Shown here one piece after another: positions 7,145 to 15,338 of a stretch of 21,354 nt of DNA (position 1 is the stretch's first letter; each line of letters opens with the position of its first letter). The stretch spans positions 1 through 21,354 of the forward strand of contig JAIPIM010000022.1 of the NCBI GenBank assembly GCA_021734725.1, given 5' to 3'. A program made the position numbers and the translations under genes. Under the pieces are notes generated by a model. That model saw nothing but the letters and a program-made list of their open reading frames with translations. It did not search any database and was not told where the DNA came from. Origin of the DNA: Minisyncoccota bacterium. GTDB lineage: Bacteria > Verrucomicrobiota > Lentisphaeria > Oligosphaerales > MVZH01.

Positions 7145-9145
7145 TCAGCGCTCGGCGTAAAGATTGTGCATACATCGAATGAGTTCGCCGATATTCCACG
7201 CCTGGTAAATGGACCCCTGCGGCGCATGGGGCGGGTCACCGTCGAATATTTCTGAAACCCCACCGATGCCCGCGTCATGGAGATGATCGACAAAGGCTGA
7301 AACCATTGGCTCGAACTCTTCCACGACATCGGCGGAGCGACCCTCGACGCGCAGTACCGCATCGGCGTAATGCGCAAGCAGCCAAGGCCGAATACTTCCC
7401 TGGTGGTATGCCATTTCCCGTATCCACTGTGGGCCGCGGCAGGTCGGTTGGTACCGCAAATCGAGGGGGGTGAGCGTCCGCAGGCCGTAGTTTGTTAGGA
7501 GCTGGCGGCCCCGCACGGCGTGGATCACTTCCTGCTGTAGATTTTCGGGCAAGGGCGAAAAAGGGAGAGACACTGCAAGTAACTGATTGGGCCGTGGTGT
7601 TATATCCTGATAGAAACCGCGCACCACATCGGCCAATGCGCGACTGTTGGGATTCCAAAACTTACGTTCGAACGCTTCCGCAACGCCGTCGCAATAGGCG
7701 GTATCCAGTCCTTTCACGGGGTCCTCGAAGCGTTTGCTCAATTCCAGAGCAAATCGCAGAGCATTATACCATAGAGCGTTTATTTCCACCATATAGCCCC
7801 ACCGCCGTATCACGGGATTTTGACCGATCCGCACGTCCATCCACGTTACCAGAAGCTCTGGGGCACCGGCGGTAAGCAAACCATCTTCATCGGCACGGAT
7901 ATTCAGTTGTGTTCCGTTTTTGTAGGCACGTACAATGCGTTTCATTGTTGGCCACAGGCTTTCTTTCACGGCCTGTGGGTCACCATTATATTTGAGGTAT
8001 TGCTGGACTGTCCAAAAGAACCACAGGGCTGGGTCGGCGGCGGTATAGACACCGGATCCGTCGGAGTTTATAAAATTGGGCAGCAGTCCTTGTTTTTCGC
8101 TTTTGGCCATAGACTGCAGAACCTGCAAACCGTCATCCATATTGCCGGGGATGAACGTAAGCCCCGGCAATGCTACTAGGGCATCGCGTCCCCACGGCCC
8201 GAACCAGTGGTATCCGGCGTGAACAGCCCGGCTGCCGTCCGGCAGTATCATTGTCATTTTTTCGGCGGCTTGTATCAGTGTTTCATAAAGGACCCGGCTG
8301 GAGGCATCCACCATTGCTTTGCTTGCCTGACGGTGCCGCTCCTGCTGAGCTTTCCTTCGCCGTTCGATCTCTCGGTCCCACATCATGCCGGGATCTTCCT
8401 TCCGTTTCTCGTCCACGACGGCGGCCATTGTAACGGGCTGTTCCGGTGTCAGTTTAAAAAGAAGTTCACCTGGCGAAAGGAGGTCGTCCACGTGGGGGTA
8501 TTCGCGTTCTCGATCCCGGCGATACTGGCACTTTCGATACCATATTTTGTCGAGCACAAAACGAGGTGCGGATGTTGCCCGTAATGTGGTAATGGGCATG
8601 CCCTTATAGGGATGGATGCGCATACCGTTTTTCAGTGCGATAACCGAGCGATCGGCCAGTGGGTTTTCCTGAGTGGTTTCATGAATATTCCGATACGCAA
8701 AAAGCGGTCGCAGGCGTAGTTCAGCCACTGTGCCGGGGGGTGCCTGCATGTCGTAGCGAATCAGGATGGCCTGTTTATGGAGGGGCATAAGGTAGTGACG
8801 CCGGACCACAACATCCCCGCACGCATACGTCATGATCGGATAAAGATCTTGTTCGAAGCGCACAAGATACCGGTAGCTCTCGGGGAAAAGAACACCGGGG
8901 TACTCGTGGGTGACGAGCGGGTAGGTGTTGCCGTTTACGATGAGACTGTCTTCAAGTTGTGACAACAGCAGCGCCGTACCATGAGACCTATGGGTTTTAA
9001 CGGCAAGAAGACCGTGGTACTTGCGTGTGTGGCAATTGGCGATAGTGCTCGACGCATACCCCCCCAGGCTGTTTGTTTCCAGCCATTCACGGTCAAGCCA
9101 ATCGTCGAGTGACCGGTCGTGCTGACGTTGAAAGGAAAAGCGCAT
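7145..9145 (-). CDS. Glycogen debranching enzyme, archaeal type (amylo-alpha-1,6-glucosidase, GH133-like)
   Basis: Cytoplasmic enzyme of 666 residues that hydrolyses alpha-1,6 branch stubs during glycogen breakdown. The N-terminal beta domain shows the family opening: REWLETNSLGGYASSTI, NCHTRKYHGLL and, later, EYPGVLFPESYRYL. The (alpha/alpha)6 catalytic domain begins around residue 280 and contains AGYHWFGPWGRDALVALPGL, with the WGRD motif at 318-321, then DPALWFFWTVQQYL and FERKFWNP. The length matches the single-function archaeal-type branch, not the large bifunctional eukaryotic enzyme. The ATG at 9145 has an AAGGGGGA ribosome site five to six bases upstream, so a 16-residue upstream extension is unlikely. 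The gene stands alone here, with no glycogen synthase or phosphorylase nearby. Confidence 0.93.
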   Translation of the reverse strand: MRFSFQRQHDRSLDDWLDREWLETNSLGGYASSTIANCHTRKYHGLLAVKTHRSHGTALLLSQLEDSLIVNGNTYPLVTHEYPGVLFPESYRYLVRFEQDLYPIMTYACGDVVVRRHYLMPLHKQAILIRYDMQAPPGTVAELRLRPLFAYRNIHETTQENPLADRSVIALKNGMRIHPYKGMPITTLRATSAPRFVLDKIWYRKCQYRRDREREYPHVDDLLSPGELLFKLTPEQPVTMAAVVDEKRKEDPGMMWDREIERRRKAQQERHRQASKAMVDASSRVLYETLIQAAEKMTMILPDGSRAVHAGYHWFGPWGRDALVALPGLTFIPGNMDDGLQVLQSMAKSEKQGLLPNFINSDGSGVYTAADPALWFFWTVQQYLKYNGDPQAVKESLWPTMKRIVRAYKNGTQLNIRADEDGLLTAGAPELLVTWMDVRIGQNPVIRRWGYMVEINALWYNALRFALELSKRFEDPVKGLDTAYCDGVAEAFERKFWNPNSRALADVVRGFYQDITPRPNQLLAVSLPFSPLPENLQQEVIHAVRGRQLLTNYGLRTLTPLDLRYQPTCRGPQWIREMAYHQGSIRPWLLAHYADAVLRVEGRSADVVEEFEPMVSAFVDHLHDAGIGGVSEIFDGDPPHAPQGSIYQAWNIGELIRCMHNLYAER

Positions 9146-9259
9146 GATTTCCCCCTTGTTGAACCCCATGCGAAAAGGTGTCGGCCCCGGCAAAATCGCT
9201 GCGGCGCGACGCGTCGGGTTGAGGCGGCGGCAGTCCTCCTCTATCTTTTCAGGCTGCTG

Positions 9260-11287
9260 TCACGCCGTGACGGGACTCAGTTTTTGGCGCACGATCCAAG
9301 CCGCCATCCAAGCCGCGATATTACGGGTACCGGCTTCATTGTGTCGATACCAATCCAGCATCCATTTTTGCGCACTTGTCTTTCCGTTCACCTCGAAACG
9401 CGCCCGAAGATCAAGCACCGGTACATTATTAAGCGTACAAACGCGGAGAGCGTGAGCAAGGTTATGGTTTTTTCGGGTCTGCACAGAGTCCGCCCACTTC
9501 CGTCGTGCCTCTTCGGGAAGCGGGACATTAGCGTCATGAGGAAACAAAGGATTCGTTGTCCAGTAAAGCACGTTCTCGCTCAGCCCCGTTAATTGCTTAC
9601 ACAACTGCTCCATTGCTTCCGCGGCTTCTTTATTGGTCAATGGTTCTCTCCAGCGGCCGGATCCGTTATGACTGACCTCCAGGAGGGAATCGCCGTAAGC
9701 GAACGAAAAAATGATGAGATGTGGAGAAAACGGTTTAACGTCTCTTGTCATTCGGACGAGAGCCTGCCGGCTGTTGGTTGCGGGGATACCGGCGTTCACG
9801 ACAGCGGCGGTCAAACCATCTTCGGCAAAATATTCGTTCACCTTCTGTTCAAGAAGAAAGGGCCACGCGTCTTCCTCCGCGTCCGCTGAATAGGTAAGAT
9901 CGTCCCCGAAAGCAACGATACGGATATCGGCTCGTTCTGCTTTATCAATCGTATGATAGTCCATGTGCGGCGGCCATGCCGCGATTCGTTCGTCCGAGCC
10001 CCATTTTCCGCCCGGCGGAATGCGGACCACCTGGTGATGCTCTGAGGGGGCCGGGGGAGGAGCCTGGCGTCGTTCACATTCTTTCTTCAGGCATGCGGAA
10101 CATGTGGTGGGTTTTACGAACGTGCCCAGCTTGCACAACAGCTGTTCGTACGGGGTCCAGCGAATCGTCTCTCCGCACGTATCACAAGCGATTTCCTGTG
10201 TCTCGTGCTCCGCCAGGAACGCATCGCAGTGTTCGCAGCGACGACTGCGCGGGTGATGCCGCCGAGCTACTTGATCTTTGAGCTGTTCATCGGCTGTATA
10301 CGTCCACGTACCGTCACAACCTCGCACGCCGCACGGTTCCTGACAATCACGGAATGATCTACGTTTTTCATTACATTCCGCGCACATAAGACGGGGAGCG
10401 TGCGTCCGTCCCTGCAACCAATCCCGCAATTGCCATCCGCGTGAATATGTCCACGTATTCTTGCATCCTCGGTTACGACAGGGCCGTTCGATGTCCGCAA
10501 GTGTATTGTAATACTGGAAGCACTCGCGACACATTCTCGCCGGGGGCTCGGCATTTTCTCCGTGTTTCAGGTGATTTTCCAGCTGAGCATAAGCCGTATA
10601 CCGCCACGTGCGAGAACATTCACTTGCTTTGCAGGGGATCTCGCAATCCTCCAGCTGTTTGAGTTTTTGGAAGCAGGTTTCGCACATCCGCTTGGGTGGT
10701 GTATCCGGGTCTTTGCCCGCCTTTTCGTGTTCCAGCTGGTGAAACCGATCCCACGTCCAGGTTCCCGTGCATGAATGCATTCGGCATGGAACGTCTTTAT
10801 CCTGCAATTCCTTCAGTCGCCGGTAGCATTCCTCGCATAAGCGCGAGGGGGGGCTTGTGCCTCGCCAAGTCATCTGCCTCTGGCGGGTCCATATCCATGT
10901 GTTCGTGCATCCCCGCATACGGCATGGGATGGATTTGTCCTCCAATGTTTCAGCTTTCCCCTGACATTTTTCGCAGAGCCGCGGCGGCGCTGTGTCATAC
11001 CCTTTGTGGTTGGCCACCAGCTGTTGGAAGCGCGACCAGGTCCATGTCTCGGTACACTCGCAAGCTGCACACTCAATCTGTTTGTCGTGGAGCTCGCGAT
11101 ACAAAGACATGCACGATTCGCACATCCGCTTGGGCACTTCCGGATCCTTGGCTGCGAGACGGTCGAGCGCTTCATCTCCGTCCAAAGTCCACACATTGTC
11201 GCAACCGGGCACCCGGCAACGAATATTTTTGTCGGGAAGGAAGTCAGCCAAATTGCCGAGATCTCTAGCCAAGGTCGTAATCTCCAC
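9260..11287 (-). CDS. Eight tandem zinc-ribbon-like repeats fused to a degenerate SGNH-hydrolase domain
   Basis: A 675-residue protein that I do not recognise as a named family. Residues 24-399 hold eight repeats of about 45 residues, each C-x4-C (C-x2-C in the last), an aromatic core such as TWTW or TWTY, a conserved Gln in most repeats (e.g. FHQL), about 15 variable residues, then (K/R)(M/L)C-x2-C and a linker like LxDKxIPC. This resembles the single zf-trcl-type probable zinc ribbon, here multiplied. From about 455 to the end is an SGNH/GDSL fold: IVAFGDDLTYS, NAGIPATNS, IIFSFAYGDS and DWYRHNEAG. At the nucleophile position Asp463 replaces Ser, and at the catalytic His position Arg648 stands, with His649 next to it. 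No signal peptide or membrane helix is visible, so it is probably cytoplasmic. The start could be GTG at 11287 or TTG at 11272. It is likely monocistronic. Confidence 0.8.
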   Translation of the reverse strand: MEITTLARDLGNLADFLPDKNIRCRVPGCDNVWTLDGDEALDRLAAKDPEVPKRMCESCMSLYRELHDKQIECAACECTETWTWSRFQQLVANHKGYDTAPPRLCEKCQGKAETLEDKSIPCRMRGCTNTWIWTRQRQMTWRGTSPPSRLCEECYRRLKELQDKDVPCRMHSCTGTWTWDRFHQLEHEKAGKDPDTPPKRMCETCFQKLKQLEDCEIPCKASECSRTWRYTAYAQLENHLKHGENAEPPARMCRECFQYYNTLADIERPCRNRGCKNTWTYSRGWQLRDWLQGRTHAPRLMCAECNEKRRSFRDCQEPCGVRGCDGTWTYTADEQLKDQVARRHHPRSRRCEHCDAFLAEHETQEIACDTCGETIRWTPYEQLLCKLGTFVKPTTCSACLKKECERRQAPPPAPSEHHQVVRIPPGGKWGSDERIAAWPPHMDYHTIDKAERADIRIVAFGDDLTYSADAEEDAWPFLLEQKVNEYFAEDGLTAAVVNAGIPATNSRQALVRMTRDVKPFSPHLIIFSFAYGDSLLEVSHNGSGRWREPLTNKEAAEAMEQLCKQLTGLSENVLYWTTNPLFPHDANVPLPEEARRKWADSVQTRKNHNLAHALRVCTLNNVPVLDLRARFEVNGKTSAQKWMLDWYRHNEAGTRNIAAWMAAWIVRQKLSPVTA

Positions 11288-11325
11288 GTATTGTCATGAC
11301 GAGCGCAAACCACACCTCACCCTTC

Positions 11326-11354
11326 AATTTAGCACAGCGCACCCCACGGGACAA
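11326..11354 (-). promoter_or_regulatory. Possible sigma-70 promoter of the zinc-ribbon/SGNH gene
   Basis: TTGTCC (11349-11354) and TAAATT (11326-11331) on the minus strand each match 4 of 6 consensus bases with an exact 17-base spacer. The predicted start near 11319 leaves a leader of about 32 bases. The rest of the gap, 11355-11510, shows no gene. Confidence 0.35.
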
Positions 11355-11510
11355 GGTTCGCCGCGTAAACATTCGGGTGGGGTTAAAAAAGGTTTTTCAG
11401 GACGTGTCGCGGAAGTGCTGGTTCGTGCGAATAATCGATCCGCAACAATCAATGCTCGGTGCATTGGTTACACACAGCAAAACCGCGAGAGTCAAAAAGA
11501 GTGAGCTTCA

Positions 11511-11545
11511 CAAAAAAACTCCGCCGGGTGAACCCGGCGGAGTTT
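11511..11545 (-). terminator. Intrinsic terminator of the PEP carboxykinase gene
   Basis: A perfect 13-bp, GC-rich stem (11516-11528 with 11533-11545) closes a 4-base loop. On the minus strand it runs into a U-tract given by the seven A residues at 11512-11518. It lies about 27 bases after the stop codon at 11572. Confidence 0.9.
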
Positions 11546-11571
11546 AGCTGAGTTGAATTCAGTATGGACCG

Positions 11572-13461
11572 TCAGGCCTGATATGTGCCCGGTTTAATGG
11601 CCGCACCATACTTTGCTTTGGCAGCGTTAATGGTCTCCATCAATGTATCCCAGCGATCATAAACCACCGCCGGACAATCGGGAATACTCTTTTTAAAGAA
11701 CTCTTTCGAGCGTTCCAGCTTGGCAAGCCATTTATCACAGCGGAATGTGAACTGATACTCATAGTCCGCCTCCTGGTAGTCTTCGTCCAGAAGTTTCTTA
11801 AAGAGCGGTTTCAGGTCTTCGTACTTGGGGATCAGCCCTGTGGGTGTTTCATACACATCGACCTCTCCATGAATCCGTTTTTCCGCCCAATGGAGCCATA
11901 CCTTCTTCGCCAGTTTGCTGGTGCAGAAGTCGCCATTCTCGTCCAGGAGAAAATAGTTTGTGGCATAAATGGGCGTATCGTTCTGGAACTGTGTTCCGAA
12001 CTCGATATTGTTCTTGATATAGTCACCAATGGGATAACTGATGAAGTCGAGATTGGCCATGGGCTGAGGTTTGCGAACGCCTTCCTGTCCCAAGGTTGCG
12101 GAGGTTGTTTCCGATTCCAGCGTACAGGCTTTCACAATGATACCGTCTTGCCAGCTCCTTGACTCTTCCACGGGCACGCACGTATCCGAATCGCGCCCGC
12201 CGTAAATGACGCCACCGACCGGCACGCCGTTGGTGTCGTTCCAGGCCGGATCCAGATTCTTCAGGTATTCCATCCGAATCGTGTACCGTGCATTGCCGTG
12301 AGACAAGGGTATTTCATTGCCTTCCTCATCTTTCTTTCCTTCATACCACTCGCCCGAATGATTCCGGCCTTTATCGGGGGTTTCGAGTTCCATCCCCTGC
12401 CAATATGGATTGTTATCCGGTCCGGTGAGTACGTTGGAAAAGATGATCTCCTGCGGCTCCACGAGAGTTTCGAATATTACTGGATCGTCTTTGGGATTGA
12501 CATCCCGAATAATCCCGAAAATACCCCGCTCAACGTTGGCCGCCCGAAATTCGCCGTCGATGTTTCTGAAATAAGCGATATCGTCACCAACGATTGTTTC
12601 GCCGGGAATCATCGCTGTCGCCGTTTTTCCGCAGGCTGAGGGATACGCGCCGACGAAATAGGTTGCCCGGTTCTTTTCGCTGTTTTGGCAACTCATGATA
12701 AACATGTGTTCGCACAGCCATCCTTCCTGTCCTGCCTTGTTAATGGCCAGGCGCATAGAATGCTTTTTCAGGCCGAGTGAGTTTCCGGCGTATTGATCAT
12801 TCATCGAATAAACGATATTGTTCTCAACGTCTTGGTAGATGCGGCGTTTATCCAAATGAATGCTGTTACCGTTGTCATCGAGTTCGCCCGCGCTGTGAAT
12901 GAAGCGGAAGAAATCGTCCTTATCTCGCATCTGCATGAAATGCTCGTACCCTCTCCGATACAGCATATCTTCTGAATGTGACACGTAAAACGAATCTGTA
13001 ATCTGAGCACAGCCGATGGTAAATGCACTCATAGGGGGGGCTTCACAGAAAAGCTTCACGATAGCCGTTTTGCCTTTCATAATACCTTTCATGAACGACT
13101 GAATTTCGGCCATTCCCTCGTCGTATTCCGTACAATTCAGGTTGCCCATGGCTGGAAGTCGTTCTTTCTTCACCAGGAAGCATGTGTTCTTTTTGTCCCG
13201 CGCCTGGTCGCCATAGCCGTCGTAGTGCACCGTTTGCCCCGGCTTGGCGAGTTTGGATTCTTCGCCGCGTTCGACAGCCTGTTGCCGAATCCATTCGGCA
13301 TCCTCATCGCTATCGTCGGCCATAACCACCTCATCTGGTTCGCAGAGCTCAACGAAGGAGCCCACAAAATCGTAGAGCTTTTGATTTTCTAAAGCCGCCA
13401 GTTTCCGGTAACTTTCTTGTGACATTTTCGCTTGCAGCAATTGATCGTAGCGTGTATTCAT
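11572..13461 (-). CDS. pckG: Phosphoenolpyruvate carboxykinase, GTP-family, divergent clade
   Basis: Interconverts oxaloacetate and phosphoenolpyruvate plus CO2 in the cytoplasm (gluconeogenesis or anaplerosis). The 629-residue protein matches the GTP-type PEPCK fold from end to end: MKGKTAIV, QITDSFYV, the P-loop AYPSACGKT (Cys277, Lys279), the metal site VGDDIAYF and GVPVGGVIYGGR. Two features are unusual. The second Arg of the usual GGRR is Asp424, and the guanine-stacking WPGFGEN segment expected after the NYFLLDENG motif (from 502) is replaced by CTSKLAKKVWLHW. The phosphoryl donor is therefore not certain to be GTP. The ATG at 13461 is chosen because AAAGG lies eight bases upstream; the longer frame, up to 13572, overlaps the purC terminator. 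An intrinsic terminator follows. Confidence 0.9.
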   Translation of the reverse strand: MNTRYDQLLQAKMSQESYRKLAALENQKLYDFVGSFVELCEPDEVVMADDSDEDAEWIRQQAVERGEESKLAKPGQTVHYDGYGDQARDKKNTCFLVKKERLPAMGNLNCTEYDEGMAEIQSFMKGIMKGKTAIVKLFCEAPPMSAFTIGCAQITDSFYVSHSEDMLYRRGYEHFMQMRDKDDFFRFIHSAGELDDNGNSIHLDKRRIYQDVENNIVYSMNDQYAGNSLGLKKHSMRLAINKAGQEGWLCEHMFIMSCQNSEKNRATYFVGAYPSACGKTATAMIPGETIVGDDIAYFRNIDGEFRAANVERGIFGIIRDVNPKDDPVIFETLVEPQEIIFSNVLTGPDNNPYWQGMELETPDKGRNHSGEWYEGKKDEEGNEIPLSHGNARYTIRMEYLKNLDPAWNDTNGVPVGGVIYGGRDSDTCVPVEESRSWQDGIIVKACTLESETTSATLGQEGVRKPQPMANLDFISYPIGDYIKNNIEFGTQFQNDTPIYATNYFLLDENGDFCTSKLAKKVWLHWAEKRIHGEVDVYETPTGLIPKYEDLKPLFKKLLDEDYQEADYEYQFTFRCDKWLAKLERSKEFFKKSIPDCPAVVYDRWDTLMETINAAKAKYGAAIKPGTYQA

Positions 13462-13557
13462 TGCGTGGACCTTTCTTTTTTCTTGTGTTTTCGAACCAAC
13501 GGTCGGTGCGGACATGATGGTGTCAAACGTATTCTTAACGTTGGCGATGCATGTTAG

Positions 13558-13599
13558 AAAAAACCCCAGCACGGCACGGCTGAACGGGCCGGTTGGGGT
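13558..13599 (-). terminator. Probable intrinsic terminator of purC
   Basis: ACCCCA (13563-13568) pairs with TGGGGT (13594-13599), and an inner CGGC/GCCG stem lies at 13577-13580 and 13588-13591. On the minus strand the hairpin is followed by a run of six U residues (13558-13563). It is 35 bases beyond the purC stop. The stem is imperfect, so confidence is moderate. Confidence 0.6.
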
Positions 13600-13633
13600 C
13601 AGTTATCTGCTGAAAACGGAACAAGGACTGTGC

Positions 13634-14536
13634 TTAGTCCAACCCCTTTCCTGTTAGTGTTTCCAAGGCAGAAATATATTTCTGCCGAGTCTTCTCAACG
13701 ACGTCATCGGGCAGTGTCGGCGCAGGTGGTGTTTTATTGAATCCAACGCTTTCCAGATAGTCCCGCACGAACTGCTTGTCCAAGCTTGGCGGATTAATTC
13801 CCGTAGCGTATTCCGGAGCTGGCCAGAAACGGCTTGAATCCGGCGTGAGTACTTCATCTATAAGGATGACGCGATTGTCTTCGAGCCCGAACTCAAACTT
13901 GGTATCCGCGATAATGATGCCGCGACCGGCTGCGTAGTCGGCTGCTGTGCTGTAGATTTTCAGCGTCAGTTCGCGTAATTCGGCGGCCCGTTCAGCGCTG
14001 GTGAGTTCTACAGCACGAGCAAAAGGGATATTCTCGTCGTGTTCCCCGTATTCTGCCTTGCACGCCGGGGTGAATATGGGTTTTTCAAGTTTATCGGCTT
14101 GGACGTATCCAGGCTTGAGGTGAACCCCACAGACGGATCCGGATTTCTGATATTCCTTCCAACCCGAGCCAACCAGATAGCCGCGTGCAACGCATTCGAT
14201 CGGTATTGTTTCCACTTTTTTCACTAGCATGGAGCGTCCTTCGAGGTCTGCGGCAACGGCCCGGGCCTGCTCCGGATATTCATTCGTATCCGTAGATATG
14301 ACATGATTTGGCATCCACTTCAGGAGGTCAAACCAGAACAGGCTCATTTGCGTAAGGACCCGTCCCTTGTCGGGAATGCCGTTGGGCATAACACAGTCGA
14401 AAGCGCTGATGCGATCGGATGCCACCATGAGCAGGGCATCCTCCACGTCATAGATATCGCGCACTTTGCCTCGCCGTGGGGGCGGCAGGCCGGGGATACT
14501 GCTTTCGATAAGTGCATTGTTGCGATCGTACTTCAT
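13634..14536 (-). CDS. purC: SAICAR synthase (phosphoribosylaminoimidazole-succinocarboxamide synthase)
   Basis: Joins aspartate to CAIR with ATP to make SAICAR in de novo purine synthesis; a cytoplasmic enzyme. The 300-residue length fits the longer, yeast-like branch. The motifs run in family order: RRGKVRDIYDV at the N-terminus, ASDRISAFDCVMPNGIPDKG, IPIECVARGYLVGSGWKEY, and the substrate-site FTPACKAEYGEHDENI, where ACKAE replaces the commoner STKAE, then IIADTKFEFGL and LIDEVLTPDSSRFWP. The ATG at 14536 has an AGGAG ten bases upstream, and the 14-residue upstream extension overlaps a leader hairpin and is rejected. A good promoter at 14638-14666 and a terminator at 13558 suggest a single-gene transcript. 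No other purine gene is present in the window. Confidence 0.96.
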   Translation of the reverse strand: MKYDRNNALIESSIPGLPPPRRGKVRDIYDVEDALLMVASDRISAFDCVMPNGIPDKGRVLTQMSLFWFDLLKWMPNHVISTDTNEYPEQARAVAADLEGRSMLVKKVETIPIECVARGYLVGSGWKEYQKSGSVCGVHLKPGYVQADKLEKPIFTPACKAEYGEHDENIPFARAVELTSAERAAELRELTLKIYSTAADYAAGRGIIIADTKFEFGLEDNRVILIDEVLTPDSSRFWPAPEYATGINPPSLDKQFVRDYLESVGFNKTPPAPTLPDDVVEKTRQKYISALETLTGKGLD

Positions 14537-14567
14537 GTTGCTGCAACTCCTGGCCTGAATACATGAA

Positions 14568-14591
14568 ACGCACCTCACTGCACAGGTGCGT
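14568..14591 (-). other. Leader hairpin of purC
   Basis: ACGCACCT (14568-14575) and AGGTGCGT (14584-14591) form a perfect 8-bp stem with an 8-base loop. It lies about 30 bases before the purC ATG, inside the predicted leader. Without a U-run it is not a terminator. It does not match a purine riboswitch core that I can recognise. Confidence 0.4.
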
Positions 14592-14637
14592 ACTTTCGAA
14601 CATTTGTACCAGCCGCATTTGCTTCTGGGGAAGTGAT

Positions 14638-14666
14638 AACATAACCTCCCTTTTCGGCTGAGTCAA
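14638..14666 (-). promoter_or_regulatory. Sigma-70-type promoter of purC
   Basis: TTGACT (14661-14666; 5 of 6 consensus) and TATGTT (14638-14643; 4 of 6) on the minus strand are separated by exactly 17 bases. Transcription would begin near 14631, giving a leader of about 95 bases. A perfect 12-bp palindrome, TTTTGTACAAAA (14672-14683), sits just upstream of the -35 box and could be a regulator site. Confidence 0.6.
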
Positions 14667-14738
14667 TTATTTTTTGTACAAAACTTTTATGTCATGGCAC
14701 ATATCGTCGTTCCCCCGCATAAGGTCCGTATAGTCAAT

Positions 14739-15260
14739 TTACAGGTTTGCGCGCTCACCAATGAAGACGAACGGACTCTTGGCGGTTTCTTCAGTAAAGG
14801 CATTTCGCCAGTAGCGTATATCGCGGATATTCAGTCCGTCCAGGACGGCTTCCACGATATCATACCGATGCGCCACATTGGGATGTCCAAGTTCCTTAAG
14901 GTACTGCTTTGCGGCCCTGATAATGTGTCGTTGTTTAGATCTGCCAACAGCGTCCGCGGGTCGGGAGTGAACGATACGCCGTCGTGTTTTTACCTCTACA
15001 AAGCATAGAGTATCGTAATCTCTGGCGACGATGTCGATTTCGCCCCGCATGGCGCGGTAATTTCTGCACAGGACATTCAGTCCGAGTTCTCGAAGCAGGC
15101 ATACAGCCAGCCGCTCGCCCCGCCGGCCGAGCCGCAGGTGTTTCGCCCGTCGTTTGCTAAAGGGTATTGGTATCACAAATTGGCATGCCTTGGTCTTTGC
15201 TTTAGAACCCGCACAGGAACGTAAGGTCCTCTTGAGGGGACACGTTTCAATGTATCGCAC
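14739..15260 (-). CDS. yraN: YraN family protein (UPF0102, endonuclease-like fold)
   Basis: Small, predicted cytoplasmic protein of a conserved family with a restriction-endonuclease-like core; its physiological role is not settled. The family core runs LGRRGERLAVCLLRELG, then NYRAMRGEIDIVARD and CFVEVKTRRR, which supplies the acidic and lysine residues of the nuclease-like site (E-x-D, E-x-K). A helical region and VRYDIVEA-type strand follow (here HRYDIVEAVLDG). At 173 residues it is longer than the usual 115-130, because of a basic N-terminal extension. The annotated GTG at 15260 lacks a clear ribosome site, and a GTG at 15176 would give a typical length. It begins about 20 bases after the exb-operon terminator and ends about 70 bases before the purC promoter; its own promoter is not obvious, so read-through is possible. 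Confidence 0.85.
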   Translation of the reverse strand: MRYIETCPLKRTLRSCAGSKAKTKACQFVIPIPFSKRRAKHLRLGRRGERLAVCLLRELGLNVLCRNYRAMRGEIDIVARDYDTLCFVEVKTRRRIVHSRPADAVGRSKQRHIIRAAKQYLKELGHPNVAHRYDIVEAVLDGLNIRDIRYWRNAFTEETAKSPFVFIGERANL

Positions 15261-15276
15261 GGTAGCGGTGCCGTAT

Positions 15277-15311
15277 AAAAAAAGCCGACAGTCCTATATG
15301 CTGTCGGCTTT
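15277..15311 (-). terminator. Intrinsic terminator closing the exb operon
   Basis: AAAGCCGACAG (15281-15291) pairs perfectly with 15301-15311 around a 9-base loop. On the minus strand the stem runs into a U-tract given by the A-run at 15277-15283. A T-rich stretch on the other side could make it work in both directions. It lies about 28 bases after the stop at 15339. Confidence 0.88.
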
Positions 15312-15338
15312 CGTTTTTTCGTTTTGGCTGGATTCGGT

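Noticed and set aside
9207..9216. 10-bp palindrome CGACGCGTCG in the gap between the zinc-ribbon gene and the debranching-enzyme gene.
   Set aside because: GC-rich short palindrome with no partner site or promoter nearby; expected by chance in such sequence. The gap 9146-9259 shows nothing else except the ribosome site.
10870..11313. Another frame over the start of the zinc-ribbon gene encodes C-A-R-H-D-N-T-W-R-L, which echoes the repeat motif and suggested a frameshifted ninth repeat.
   Set aside because: The rest of that frame lacks the paired cysteines and linker, while the main frame already holds a complete first repeat and its leading linker; the likeness is short and probably chance.
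13520..13540. Perfect TTGACA upstream of the PEP carboxykinase gene, considered as a -35 box.
   Set aside because: No acceptable -10 box at 16-18 bases, so no promoter was called.
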